Source of the DNA: Pontibacter mangrovi
GTDB lineage: Bacteria > Bacteroidota > Bacteroidia > Cytophagales > Hymenobacteraceae
Direction: 5' to 3'
DNA: 64,000 nucleotides
Assembly: GCF_006385705.1 (NCBI RefSeq)
Contig: NZ_VFRQ01000006.1
Span: 124,001 to 188,000 of the forward strand
Made by a program: the position numbers and the translations under genes. Positions 53,554 through 61,586 of the stretch are shown in pieces. The notes beneath the pieces are model-generated. The model was not told where the DNA came from and ran no database searches. It was given only the letters and a program-made list of their open reading frames with translations. Position 1 is the first letter of the stretch. Each line of letters begins with the position of its first letter.

Positions 53554-53958
53554 TCAGGTTTCTATCACTATAGTCTTGAAACCACCATATCCTCCCTCTG
53601 GGAGGATGCCTATAGCCAGTGCGACTACCTCTCTTCTGCCTACTCGGAACACTTTGACATCTCTCAGATGCTGTTCCATATAAGCCTGAAGCACCTGGTA
53701 ACGCTCAGCTATCTGTTTAGCCGCATCATCTGCCTCAGGAGCAGCTTTGGTCATGTTCCGCAGAAAGTAAGCCAAGTCGACTGCTTCTACCTTTGCATCG
53801 GATGGTTGTCCTGCCATCTGTTTTACTTCCGCATCGGATAATTCAGCAGCCTCAACTTTATCAAATTCAACAACTTCGAGTGGATAGTCGCTTTCACTCA
53901 TGAAGAACAACCCATGGGTGAGTTCCTGTAATCTTTGCATTATAGCAACGTTTGTCAT
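53554..53958 (-). CDS. NuiA-like nuclease inhibitor
   Basis: A 134-residue protein from the Met at 53958; 55 further codons in frame upstream overlap the nuclease gene and are not expected to be translated. The N-terminus IMQRLQELTHGLFFMSESDYPLEVVEF is the signature of the NuiA family, small proteins that bind and inhibit NucA-type DNA/RNA non-specific nucleases. The sequence continues with a helix (AVDLAYFLRNM) and a C-terminal GFKTIVIET. It follows the NucA-type nuclease gene by 28 bp, so enzyme and inhibitor are almost certainly co-transcribed. Confidence 0.85.
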   Translation of the reverse strand: MTNVAIMQRLQELTHGLFFMSESDYPLEVVEFDKVEAAELSDAEVKQMAGQPSDAKVEAVDLAYFLRNMTKAAPEADDAAKQIAERYQVLQAYMEQHLRDVKVFRVGRREVVALAIGILPEGGYGGFKTIVIET

Positions 53959-53986
53959 ACCCTTATTATGGTGATTAGTAGTAGGT

Positions 53987-54838
53987 TTATCTGGTTGGTC
54001 CAGTATCGACTTTTGACTCAAGAGAGTTTTCAATTTCGTCTGGAAGAGCCGAAAGTAAGTCGTAGCCTGTTGCCTGCTCGATGGCATCCACAGAGGTTCT
54101 ATAGGTACCCCAATCTGAATCAATGGAGTTGACGTTGGGTGTGTTTACGGCTATCACTCGTGTACTGGTACTGATGCGGTTGATATCATTATCACCTTCA
54201 GGCAAGACCACTATCACCTTCCAGATATTCTTCGGCACGGTTACTCTGCCGTTGTCTATGGTATTAACCGCTCCGTTGCTGCCCACACCACCAATACCGT
54301 AGCTGCCCATTATCACATATGCCTCCATTCCATCATCTATGAGGTCTCTGGTGTAATCTTCGAGGTTAGCCCAAGTGTTCCTGTTGTTGTTCGGAGCCTG
54401 CGGTATCATGTTCGTCATCAGGAAGGTAGCGGAGTTGTCCTCCATCGTTCTGGTTCTGTCTGCCGATGGTATATTATGCCCCCTGTCGAAGCCTGAGCCA
54501 GTGTAGGATGAGGCGCTAACCCTATACCAATCCGCTGGCAGAGCCATATCCGCCCTGAAATCGTCCTGCCGTGGGGCAGAACCTGTCCATGTACTGCTCA
54601 AGTGCCAGCTCACCCAATTGGGAGTGCCACGGTCACGGCTGTAGGATAGCACATACTGAGGCTTGACCATCAGGAAGTTATTAAAATCAGACACTTCGGC
54701 AGTGGCGTTGCTTGGGTTTCCCAAAGCGACATGCTCACTTACAGGTGTGTATACTGGCTGTTCGGGTGTTACCTCCGTCTCCTTACACCCTGCCAGGACT
54801 AAAAAAGCAGCTAAAACAAAGTATAAACGGTTTCTCAT
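53987..54838 (-). CDS. NucA-type DNA/RNA non-specific endonuclease, lipoprotein
   Basis: Sugar-non-specific nuclease (beta-beta-alpha-metal fold) of 283 residues. The start at 54838 begins a lipoprotein signal peptide (LVLAGC). The active site motif FDRGHNIPSADRT carries the catalytic His in D-R-G-H. The flanking WVSWHLSSTW and TFLMTNMIPQAPNNNRNTWANLEDYTRDL are standard for this family. It will act in the periplasm or on the surface, degrading foreign DNA/RNA. The following gene is its NuiA-type inhibitor, which would protect the cytosol before export. Confidence 0.92.
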   Translation of the reverse strand: MRNRLYFVLAAFLVLAGCKETEVTPEQPVYTPVSEHVALGNPSNATAEVSDFNNFLMVKPQYVLSYSRDRGTPNWVSWHLSSTWTGSAPRQDDFRADMALPADWYRVSASSYTGSGFDRGHNIPSADRTRTMEDNSATFLMTNMIPQAPNNNRNTWANLEDYTRDLIDDGMEAYVIMGSYGIGGVGSNGAVNTIDNGRVTVPKNIWKVIVVLPEGDNDINRISTSTRVIAVNTPNVNSIDSDWGTYRTSVDAIEQATGYDLLSALPDEIENSLESKVDTGPTR

Positions 54839-55029
54839 AATCATATCTGAAATACAAAAGAAAGACATTTCATACCCTACGACAAATCAGATGGCTTAGC
54901 GCATGTTTGTCCACGGTTAAATTTCAGGCAGGCATTACATATTGTATATTATTGTTACTATATTGTGCTTATAAGATGTTTAGACATCCTTAACCACCTG
55001 ATGTTGCCAAAGCAACCTAACAAGCATAA

Positions 55030-55551
55030 ATGACCAGAAAGCAGATATTTAGTTTTATCGCAGTAGCTGCATGCATAGCAGTAACTGTTTATTACATCTA
55101 CCCTGAGCCAAAACTACCTGTAGGCACCCAAATAGATAAACTGGTTGTGCTGAAATCAGAGAGGAAGCTTCTGGCATACTCAGGTGGCGAGCTTGTGAAG
55201 ACATATACCATCGCTCTGGGAAGAAGTCCAGAGGGTGATAAAGAATACGAAGCTGATAAAAAGACTCCCGTGGGCAGTTACATTATTAATGACAAAAATC
55301 CAAACAGTGCTTATTACAAGAACTTAGGTGTCTCCTACCCTAACTCTGAGGATATCAGATATGCCAAAAGTATGGGGAAATCACCTGGTGGCGATATAAA
55401 GATACATGGGCTTCGGAATGGTACTGGCTTTATCTCGAAATTCCACCGATGGTTTGACTGGACGATGGGCTGCATGGCGATTACAGATACAGAAATAGAC
55501 GAACTCTACAGTGCTGTGCCTTTGGGAACACCTATTGAGATAAGACCATAA
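55030..55551 (+). CDS. L,D-transpeptidase (YkuD domain)
   Basis: A 173-residue membrane-anchored enzyme: one N-terminal helix (FIAVAACIAVTVYYIY), then the YkuD fold. The catalytic block is IHGLRNGTGFISKFHRWFDWTMGCMAITDTEIDELY: His in IHG and the nucleophile Cys in MGCMA, preceded by Gly. It cross-links or anchors peptidoglycan via meso-DAP. It begins a plus-strand run that includes the Gabija-like genes; being 21 bp before the ATPase gene it may be co-transcribed, but a defence role is not implied. Confidence 0.88.
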   Translation: MTRKQIFSFIAVAACIAVTVYYIYPEPKLPVGTQIDKLVVLKSERKLLAYSGGELVKTYTIALGRSPEGDKEYEADKKTPVGSYIINDKNPNSAYYKNLGVSYPNSEDIRYAKSMGKSPGGDIKIHGLRNGTGFISKFHRWFDWTMGCMAITDTEIDELYSAVPLGTPIEIRP

Positions 55552-55572
55552 CGATTTTCATAAAGCAGATAG

Positions 55573-57261
55573 ATGGCTAAAATTCATACCCTAAGAATCA
55601 GCAATTTCAGGAGTATCAAAGACTTTGAGCAGGTGTTCGGTCTATCCAGTTTCGTATGCATAATAGGGCGAGGTGACTCAGGGAAAACCACAATTCTCGA
55701 TGCCATCTCCTATGTGCTATGCGGAAACTGGAACCTTTCTATTTTCGACACCGACTTCTACGGCTGTAATATTGACGAACCAATCATAATTGAAGCTACC
55801 CTTTATGATTTACCTGCCAGGCTTTTACAGGAAAGTAGATTTGGTCTATACATCCGAGGTATTGATATGACTACAAATACTATTCATGATACCTTAGAAG
55901 ATTCTCATATTGAAGCCTTAACTATCAGGTTTACCGTAGAGCGAGACTTAGAGCCAAGGTGGTGCGTTACGAACGTCAGGCAAGAGGATATCGAAATTAG
56001 GGCAAGTGACAGGGCAAGTCTGAATATGTTCTTTGTATCAGATTATGTCGACAAACATTTCTCATGGAATAAAGGCAATCCACTCTATTCACTTCTAAGG
56101 CAGGAGGACAACGACCTACGTGAGAATGGTAATCCTATCATTGATGCATTAAGAGATGCTAAAAGTAAGATAGACAATAATTCGTTTAGCGAATTTGACT
56201 CTGTGATGTCTCGAATCAAATCTTCTTCTGCTGGTTTTGGAATTGATATTCAAAAGGCGAATACAACAGTTGATTTAAAAGATATCATTGTAAAGGAAGG
56301 CAAAGTTACCCTTCATGAAGACAGCATCCCATTTAGGCTAAAGGGTAAAGGTTCTAAAAGACTGATTTCTATTGCGATTCAGGTAGAAGTTGCAAAATCA
56401 GTAGGGGGCATCTTATTAATAGATGAAATCGAGCAAGGACTGGAACCAGATAGGGCGCAGCATCTTGCTAAGACATTAAGAGAATCCTATGAAGGGCAAG
56501 TGTTCATTATCACACATTCAAGAGATGTTTTAGTAGAGCTTAAGGCTGAGAATCTATACAGGATGGCAAAAGATGCCAAAAGGCTCTTCCATTTTGATGA
56601 TTCTTTTCAGGGAGTGCTACGTGCGAATCCCGAAGCCTTCTTTGCTAAAAAGATTATAGTATGCGAGGGCGCAACGGAAGTTGGCATAGTTAGGGCAATT
56701 AATAACCATCGGATTAAAATGGGGAGAACCAGTGCTACTCTGGAAGGAGTAAAACTCACTGATGGAAAAGGCTCGAACCAAGTCATATATTCGGATGGGT
56801 TTTTAAGAGCGGGCTTTGAAGTATGTATGTTCTGCGATTCCGATGAACCAAATGTAAACAGAGTTAAGGAGTCACTCCGCTCCCAAGGTATATCTATTAT
56901 AGACTGTGAAGACAATCTCAGCATCGAGCAGCAGGTTTTTAAGGACTTACCTTGGGCTGGTGTAAAACAATTAATTGAGCAACAAAAACACTCGACATCG
57001 AATGCCTCTGTAGAAGATAGCGTTGGCAATAGATACAAACACTATGTAAAAAATGGGGTGTTGAAAGAAGGTTGGGCTGATGTTGAAGATGAAATGCTGA
57101 GGCTCACATTAGGTGATGTAGCAAAGGATAGGGAGTGGTTTAAAAGCATCACAAAAGGTGAAATGTTAGGAACCGTCTGCTGTGACTATTTTTCAGATAT
57201 GAAAGACAGCAGACTTAACGAACAGTTCGAAAAACTTTCAAAATGGATAGAGCATGCTTAA
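55573..57261 (+). CDS. gajA: GajA-like OLD-family ATPase/TOPRIM nuclease
   Basis: A 562-residue protein with an ABC-type ATPase and a TOPRIM domain. The Walker A motif is GRGDSGKTTIL, the ABC signature region is FRLKGKGSKRLISIAIQVEVAKS, and Walker B is GGILLIDEIEQGLEP. The TOPRIM domain (about 355-470) has the KIIVCEGATEVGI glutamate motif and the FCDSDEPNVNRVKESL DxD motif. Length and order match GajA, the DNA-nicking component of the Gabija phage-defence system. The next gene, overlapping by 8 bp, is a UvrD-like helicase, as in Gabija. Assignment to Gabija is from architecture. Confidence 0.85.
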   Translation: MAKIHTLRISNFRSIKDFEQVFGLSSFVCIIGRGDSGKTTILDAISYVLCGNWNLSIFDTDFYGCNIDEPIIIEATLYDLPARLLQESRFGLYIRGIDMTTNTIHDTLEDSHIEALTIRFTVERDLEPRWCVTNVRQEDIEIRASDRASLNMFFVSDYVDKHFSWNKGNPLYSLLRQEDNDLRENGNPIIDALRDAKSKIDNNSFSEFDSVMSRIKSSSAGFGIDIQKANTTVDLKDIIVKEGKVTLHEDSIPFRLKGKGSKRLISIAIQVEVAKSVGGILLIDEIEQGLEPDRAQHLAKTLRESYEGQVFIITHSRDVLVELKAENLYRMAKDAKRLFHFDDSFQGVLRANPEAFFAKKIIVCEGATEVGIVRAINNHRIKMGRTSATLEGVKLTDGKGSNQVIYSDGFLRAGFEVCMFCDSDEPNVNRVKESLRSQGISIIDCEDNLSIEQQVFKDLPWAGVKQLIEQQKHSTSNASVEDSVGNRYKHYVKNGVLKEGWADVEDEMLRLTLGDVAKDREWFKSITKGEMLGTVCCDYFSDMKDSRLNEQFEKLSKWIEHA

Positions 57262-58669
57262 CCACCAAGAATTTGTTGCCAAAGATAAAAGCTTGCTCAT
57301 AGCACCTGCTGGTTACGGTAAGACTCATACAATTGCCGAGTCAATCAGGCACACAGAAGGAAAACAACTCATCCTAACCCACACGCACGCAGGAGTTGCC
57401 TCTATAAAGGAAAAGCTTCAAAAGTCTGGTATAGCAAGCAGCAGATACAACATTGAGACTATTACAAGCTTCGCCCAAAAATATGTATTTTCCTTCTGTA
57501 ATGGGGAAGAAATTCCGAGCCAGGACGATAGGCAATATTACCCATACATTATTAATAATGCGATAAAGCTTTTGAGGTTAAAACCTATAACAAAAGTTAT
57601 TACGAGTACCTACAACGGGTTATTTGTAGACGAGTACCAAGATTGTACAATAGAACATCATAACCTGGTAAGTTGTCTTTCAGACATATTACCTACAAGA
57701 CTACTTGGCGATTTTCTACAGGGTATATTCGAATTTGGTAGAGAGTCGCTTGTAGACATGAATAGCACTGACATGATGGGCGGTTTTTTTAATAACCGTT
57801 TCGCATTGTCGGAGCCTTGGAGGTGGAAGAACGGTAACAACGAACAGTTGGGAAATGACTTAGATGCTCTCAGAAGAAAGCTTTTACAAGGTGATTCAAT
57901 TGACCTTAGAAATTATGCATCTATCGAGACTACTCTCACAAGAGACTTGTACAAGTATAATCGTACACAAATATTGAGTCTCTTGACCACAGAAGAAAGT
58001 ATTCTTGTGATTCACCCTGAATCAGCCAGAATAGAGCCAAGGTTGAACTTTATTAAAAGTTTCAATAATATCTGCCGCCTTATTGAGTCAATAGACCATA
58101 AAGATTTTTATACTCTGTCCAAACGAGTCGATACAATATCCGAAGACAATTTCATGGCTGTTATTATTGAAATCTGCAACGAGGTCTTCAATACAACAGG
58201 AGTTAATTTATGGCTCAATGCGAAGGGGGTGAAGAATAAGGCAAAACCAGCAGATAAAGAAAGAACTCTTCCGCTTACAGCGATGATAGAAAGGTTGAAG
58301 GAAGGTGTTTCATTTAAACTGATAGCCAAGATTCTAACTGAAATTCAGACGCTTCCTGGAATAAAATGCTATAGAAAAGAATTGCTCTCTACCTTGTGTA
58401 AAGCTTTAATCGAAGCCGAACAAAACTCTTCTACTGTTTTTGAGTCGATGGTTAACAAAAGAAACAACATTCGCAAAGTCGGTAGAAAAATTTATGGGAA
58501 GTGTATCGGGACTACCTTGTTAACAAAGGGTTTGGAGTTTGATACAGTAATCATCCTCAACGCACACGAGTTCAGGTGCCACAAAAACCTATATGTTGCT
58601 CTTTCCAGGGCTTGTAAAAAGCTAATTGTATTTAGCAACAGATACGTTCTTACTCCCTATAAGCAATAG
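57254..58669 (+). CDS. gajB: GajB-like UvrD-family helicase
   Basis: A 471-residue superfamily 1 helicase. Walker A is APAGYGKTHTIAE, motif II is FVDEYQDC with the DExxD-type sequence, and the later motifs are GTTLLTKGLEFDTVIILNAHEF and LYVALSRACKKLIVFSNR (motif VI arginine). It lacks the extended 2B domain of full-length UvrD. Coupled translation with the ATPase/TOPRIM gene by an 8-bp overlap supports a Gabija pair, in which the helicase-like subunit senses DNA ends. Divergence from well-studied GajB cannot be judged. Confidence 0.85.
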   Translation: MLNHQEFVAKDKSLLIAPAGYGKTHTIAESIRHTEGKQLILTHTHAGVASIKEKLQKSGIASSRYNIETITSFAQKYVFSFCNGEEIPSQDDRQYYPYIINNAIKLLRLKPITKVITSTYNGLFVDEYQDCTIEHHNLVSCLSDILPTRLLGDFLQGIFEFGRESLVDMNSTDMMGGFFNNRFALSEPWRWKNGNNEQLGNDLDALRRKLLQGDSIDLRNYASIETTLTRDLYKYNRTQILSLLTTEESILVIHPESARIEPRLNFIKSFNNICRLIESIDHKDFYTLSKRVDTISEDNFMAVIIEICNEVFNTTGVNLWLNAKGVKNKAKPADKERTLPLTAMIERLKEGVSFKLIAKILTEIQTLPGIKCYRKELLSTLCKALIEAEQNSSTVFESMVNKRNNIRKVGRKIYGKCIGTTLLTKGLEFDTVIILNAHEFRCHKNLYVALSRACKKLIVFSNRYVLTPYKQ

Positions 58670-58719
58670 GCTTCAGCATTCATTTTTCTCAAATACATTG
58701 CACATTAGGCAAAGATTTA

Positions 58720-59208
58720 ATGACAGACCAGCAAAAAGAATTTTTGAGACTCCATATAATCTGCGGTGAGAATTTCGCAGCAATAGAGCAAAAGCTATCA
58801 CTTCCAAGACCCACACTGACACAATGGTATGAGGAACTGCGACCTGAACGGGAGCGAATAGCCAAAATCAGGAAAATATGGACGACGAAGAAGTTCACAC
58901 CTGTCTTTGAGGACTTCTATAAGTGGTATAACGAACTGGAAAGGAAGTGCCACTACTGCGATATTACCGAAAGCGAGATAGCCGAACTGCTCGAAAGCGG
59001 AAAGCTTGCAACAAAGCGCATCGCCACGAGGGGCAGGAAACTTGAATACGACCGCAAGGAGCCAAACCTGCCTTACAATGATTTAAAGAACATCGTCCTA
59101 TGCTGTTATTGGTGCAACAACGCCAAGACAGACACTTTCACCTATGACGAGTTCAAAGAGGTAGGAAAGGTCTTCAAATCTATCTGGCAGCAACGTATGG
59201 CAAAATGA
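58720..59208 (+). CDS. HNH-like endonuclease with N-terminal HTH
   Basis: A 162-residue protein. The N-terminal 60 residues form a helix-turn-helix-like region (FAAIEQKLSLPRPTLTQWYEELRPERERIAKIRKIW). The rest is an HNH-type module: CHYCDITESEIAELL (first Cys pair), an REFERENCE-like strand RKLEYDRKEPNLPYNDLKNIVLCC in which the usual catalytic His position reads Leu-Glu-Tyr-Asp-Arg, and CCYWCNNAKTDTFTYDEF (second Cys pair and Asn). Zinc binding is likely; whether it still cuts DNA is uncertain. The stop overlaps the next start (ATGA), tying it to the deiminase gene. Confidence 0.7.
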   Translation: MTDQQKEFLRLHIICGENFAAIEQKLSLPRPTLTQWYEELRPERERIAKIRKIWTTKKFTPVFEDFYKWYNELERKCHYCDITESEIAELLESGKLATKRIATRGRKLEYDRKEPNLPYNDLKNIVLCCYWCNNAKTDTFTYDEFKEVGKVFKSIWQQRMAK

Positions 59209-60044
59209 TAACTGACGACCAAACCAACTTCCTTTATCTTGCTGATACGCTTCCGAAGATGTATCCCGATTTTTACCAGAACTTAGAGAAGGTGCTGACT
59301 GAGTGCAGCATAAGCTTTGAACTACTTCCTGGCACGAAGGATATATGGTCAAGGGATTATATGCCGATTCAGCTTGCTGCTGACAGGTTCGTGCAGTTCG
59401 TATTTGACCCCGACTATCTTCAAAGCAAACAGTGGCAGAAGACGATTTCCGACACCAATGCCATTTGTTCATCAATCGGTATTGTGCCAACAAAATCGGC
59501 TATCAAGGTCGATGGCGGAAACGTAGTTAGGGCATCAAATAAGGCTATTATGTGTGACAAGGTATTCACGGAGAACCCTCAAATACCAGAGAAAAAACTA
59601 ATCAAAGCCTTACAGGAACATCTCGAAGTTGAGCGTATAGTCATAATACCTGCCGACTCGTCAGATAAAATCGGTCATGCCGATGGTATGGTGCGTTTTC
59701 TGGATGACAGAACGGTGCTAATAAATGATTACTCAAAAGAGAAACCTCAATTCCAGCGGAGCTTTCGCATGGCGCTGCACAACGCTGGTCTGGATTGGAT
59801 GGAGATACCTTACAATCCTTATTGTAACGCAAAGCCAATACATGCAAATGGTGTATATATCAATTACTTGCAAATGAAAGAGGTGATTATATTACCAGTT
59901 TTTGGTATGAAGGAAGATGAGCAGGTTGTTAGGCAGTTTGAACAGTTATCCCCTGCGAGTAATATTGCGACAGTTGATAGCAACGACATCGCTGCGCAAG
60001 GTGGTGTATTGAACTGTATTACTTGGAATATTAAGAAAAGCTAA
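59205..60044 (+). CDS. agmatine deiminase / PAD-fold protein
   Basis: A 279-residue guanidine-modifying enzyme. All active-site blocks of the agmatine deiminase family are present: GTKDIWSRDYMPI, IKVDGGNVVRA, SDKIGHADGMVRF (catalytic His/Asp) and the C-terminal GGVLNCITWN with the nucleophile Cys. It is shorter than typical agmatine deiminase (about 340 residues). It is the middle gene of an operon with HNH and DUF4268 nuclease-like genes inside a defence island, so it may act on a free guanidine compound or on a protein arginine; the substrate is unknown. Confidence 0.85.
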   Translation: MITDDQTNFLYLADTLPKMYPDFYQNLEKVLTECSISFELLPGTKDIWSRDYMPIQLAADRFVQFVFDPDYLQSKQWQKTISDTNAICSSIGIVPTKSAIKVDGGNVVRASNKAIMCDKVFTENPQIPEKKLIKALQEHLEVERIVIIPADSSDKIGHADGMVRFLDDRTVLINDYSKEKPQFQRSFRMALHNAGLDWMEIPYNPYCNAKPIHANGVYINYLQMKEVIILPVFGMKEDEQVVRQFEQLSPASNIATVDSNDIAAQGGVLNCITWNIKKS

Positions 60045-60058
60045 TTAGAACATAAACT

Positions 60059-61264
60059 ATGTACCTGATTGATAGAATTCTGAACCGCATCCAAAAACTT
60101 GAACAGAAGTCGTTCGGAGAACTTGGACTTCGGGAGCGACAACATTTACAAGAGTGGCTGGCTTACAACCCAGAAGCGCTTGGGGAAGAACTCCTGATAA
60201 TCCAGAAGGAGTTTGATAAGTTCTCCGATACTAATGAACGCCTTGACTTGTTGGCTTTGGATAAGTCAGGCAACATAGTGGTAATTGAAAACAAACTTGA
60301 TGATACAGGGCGTGACGTGACTTGGCAAGTGCAAAAGTACGCATCTTACTGCGCAACACTCACCAAAGAACAGATTCGTAGCATCTACCAACAGTACCTG
60401 GATAGACAAGGCTTGAATGAGGAAGCGGAAAGCAACCTTGCAGACTTCTTCAATTTAGAATATGACGAGATTACACTGAACCAAAGGCAAACACAGCGGA
60501 TTATGATGGTCGCTGCTAACTTTAGGAAAGAAGTTACCTCAACCGTGCTTTGGCTGCTGGATTTTAACATTAGGATTCAGTGTTTCAAAACCACCCCATT
60601 CGTATTGGGAGACCAACTGTTCCTCACCTTGGAACAAATCATACCGACTAAGGACACAGAAGAGTTCGTAATCAGCATGGCTCAGAAGACAAAGGAGGAA
60701 ATCACGACCCAAGAAGGGTTAAAATCTCGCCACCACATCAGGATGGAGTTCTGGAACAAGCTTCTACCACTTTTGAAAGGAAAGACGCCTATCTTCCAAA
60801 GCACCAGCGCAACCAAAGACCATTGGGTAAGCTCGGGAGGTACAGGAATCAGTGGTCTCGTTTACTCTTTTACCGTTACAAAATCCTATGCGGGTGTTTC
60901 GCTTACATTTGCCAAATCCAACAAGGACGAGAACAAGCTGCTGTACGATGAACTGATAAAATACAGAGACTCGATTGAGCGGGAGTTTGGAAGAACGTTG
61001 AAATGGGAGCGATTAGATGATAAGATTAGTAGTCGGGTCGGATTCTATGTATCAGGCGTGAGTATTTTTAACAGGGAGGATTGGGATAAAATGCTTGACT
61101 TTTTGCCAACAGATATGATTAAGCTGGAAAGAGCAATGCGTAAACCGTTGGTAGGTATAAAAAGGAACACGAAAATCACTGATGATTCTCAAGTAGATTT
61201 AATACCCGCTATCAATGATAATGATACTACTGTAATTGCTCCCCCTGTGCAGTCACCAAACTAA
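60059..61264 (+). CDS. NucS/DUF91-like nuclease domain with DUF4268
   Basis: A 401-residue cytosolic protein. Residues 40-140 carry a PD-(D/E)XK core: FDKFSDTNERLDLLALDKSGNIVVIENKLDDTGRDVTWQVQKYASYCATL, with Asp and E-x-K in the right order. The C-terminal part (FWNKLLPLLKGKTPIFQSTSATKDHWVSSGGTGISG, DLLYDELIKYRDSIEREFGRTLKWERL-like) is the DUF4268 domain. Such proteins cut DNA or are restriction-like. It is 14 bp downstream of the deiminase gene, and its end is marked by a terminator. Confidence 0.8.
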   Translation: MYLIDRILNRIQKLEQKSFGELGLRERQHLQEWLAYNPEALGEELLIIQKEFDKFSDTNERLDLLALDKSGNIVVIENKLDDTGRDVTWQVQKYASYCATLTKEQIRSIYQQYLDRQGLNEEAESNLADFFNLEYDEITLNQRQTQRIMMVAANFRKEVTSTVLWLLDFNIRIQCFKTTPFVLGDQLFLTLEQIIPTKDTEEFVISMAQKTKEEITTQEGLKSRHHIRMEFWNKLLPLLKGKTPIFQSTSATKDHWVSSGGTGISGLVYSFTVTKSYAGVSLTFAKSNKDENKLLYDELIKYRDSIEREFGRTLKWERLDDKISSRVGFYVSGVSIFNREDWDKMLDFLPTDMIKLERAMRKPLVGIKRNTKITDDSQVDLIPAINDNDTTVIAPPVQSPN

Positions 61265-61293
61265 ACCATGACTTATCCGATTTAATATGCCCT

Positions 61294-61325
61294 AAGGCGA
61301 TGAAGCAGTTCATCGCCTTTTTTTA
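61294..61325 (+). terminator. terminator of the HNH-deiminase-DUF4268 operon
   Basis: AAGGCGATGAA, a 4-nt loop and its perfect complement, followed by a run of T residues. It separates the operon from the restriction locus. Confidence 0.9.
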
Positions 61326-61389
61326 TCTCAAAAAATAAGATATAGAATATTAATATATTATCTTGTGGTGTAACTTCAACCAGCACACC

Positions 61390-61584
61390 ATGAACCGCAT
61401 CAAGGAAGTCCTTACTGAGAAAGGGATGTCGCAGACGTGGCTTGCCCAACGCATTGGCAAGAGCTACAACATGGTCAACTCGTATGCGCAGAACAGGAAG
61501 CAACCACGCTTGGAAGTTCTGTGGTCAATAGCGGAGGTACTGGACATTGACGTGAAAGAACTTATAGTTTCCAATAAAAAATAA
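61390..61584 (+). CDS. XRE-family helix-turn-helix regulator
   Basis: A 64-residue single-domain regulator. The HTH reads MSQTWLAQRIGKSYNMVNSYAQNRKQPRLEVLWSIAEVLDIDVKEL, a complete five-helix Cro/C1-type domain. I chose the ATG at 61390; the frame is open a few codons upstream. It ends 2 bp before the HsdM start, so both are translated from one transcript. In restriction-modification loci such controllers time the expression of the enzymes. Confidence 0.9.
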   Translation: MNRIKEVLTEKGMSQTWLAQRIGKSYNMVNSYAQNRKQPRLEVLWSIAEVLDIDVKELIVSNKK

Positions 61585-61586
61585 TA

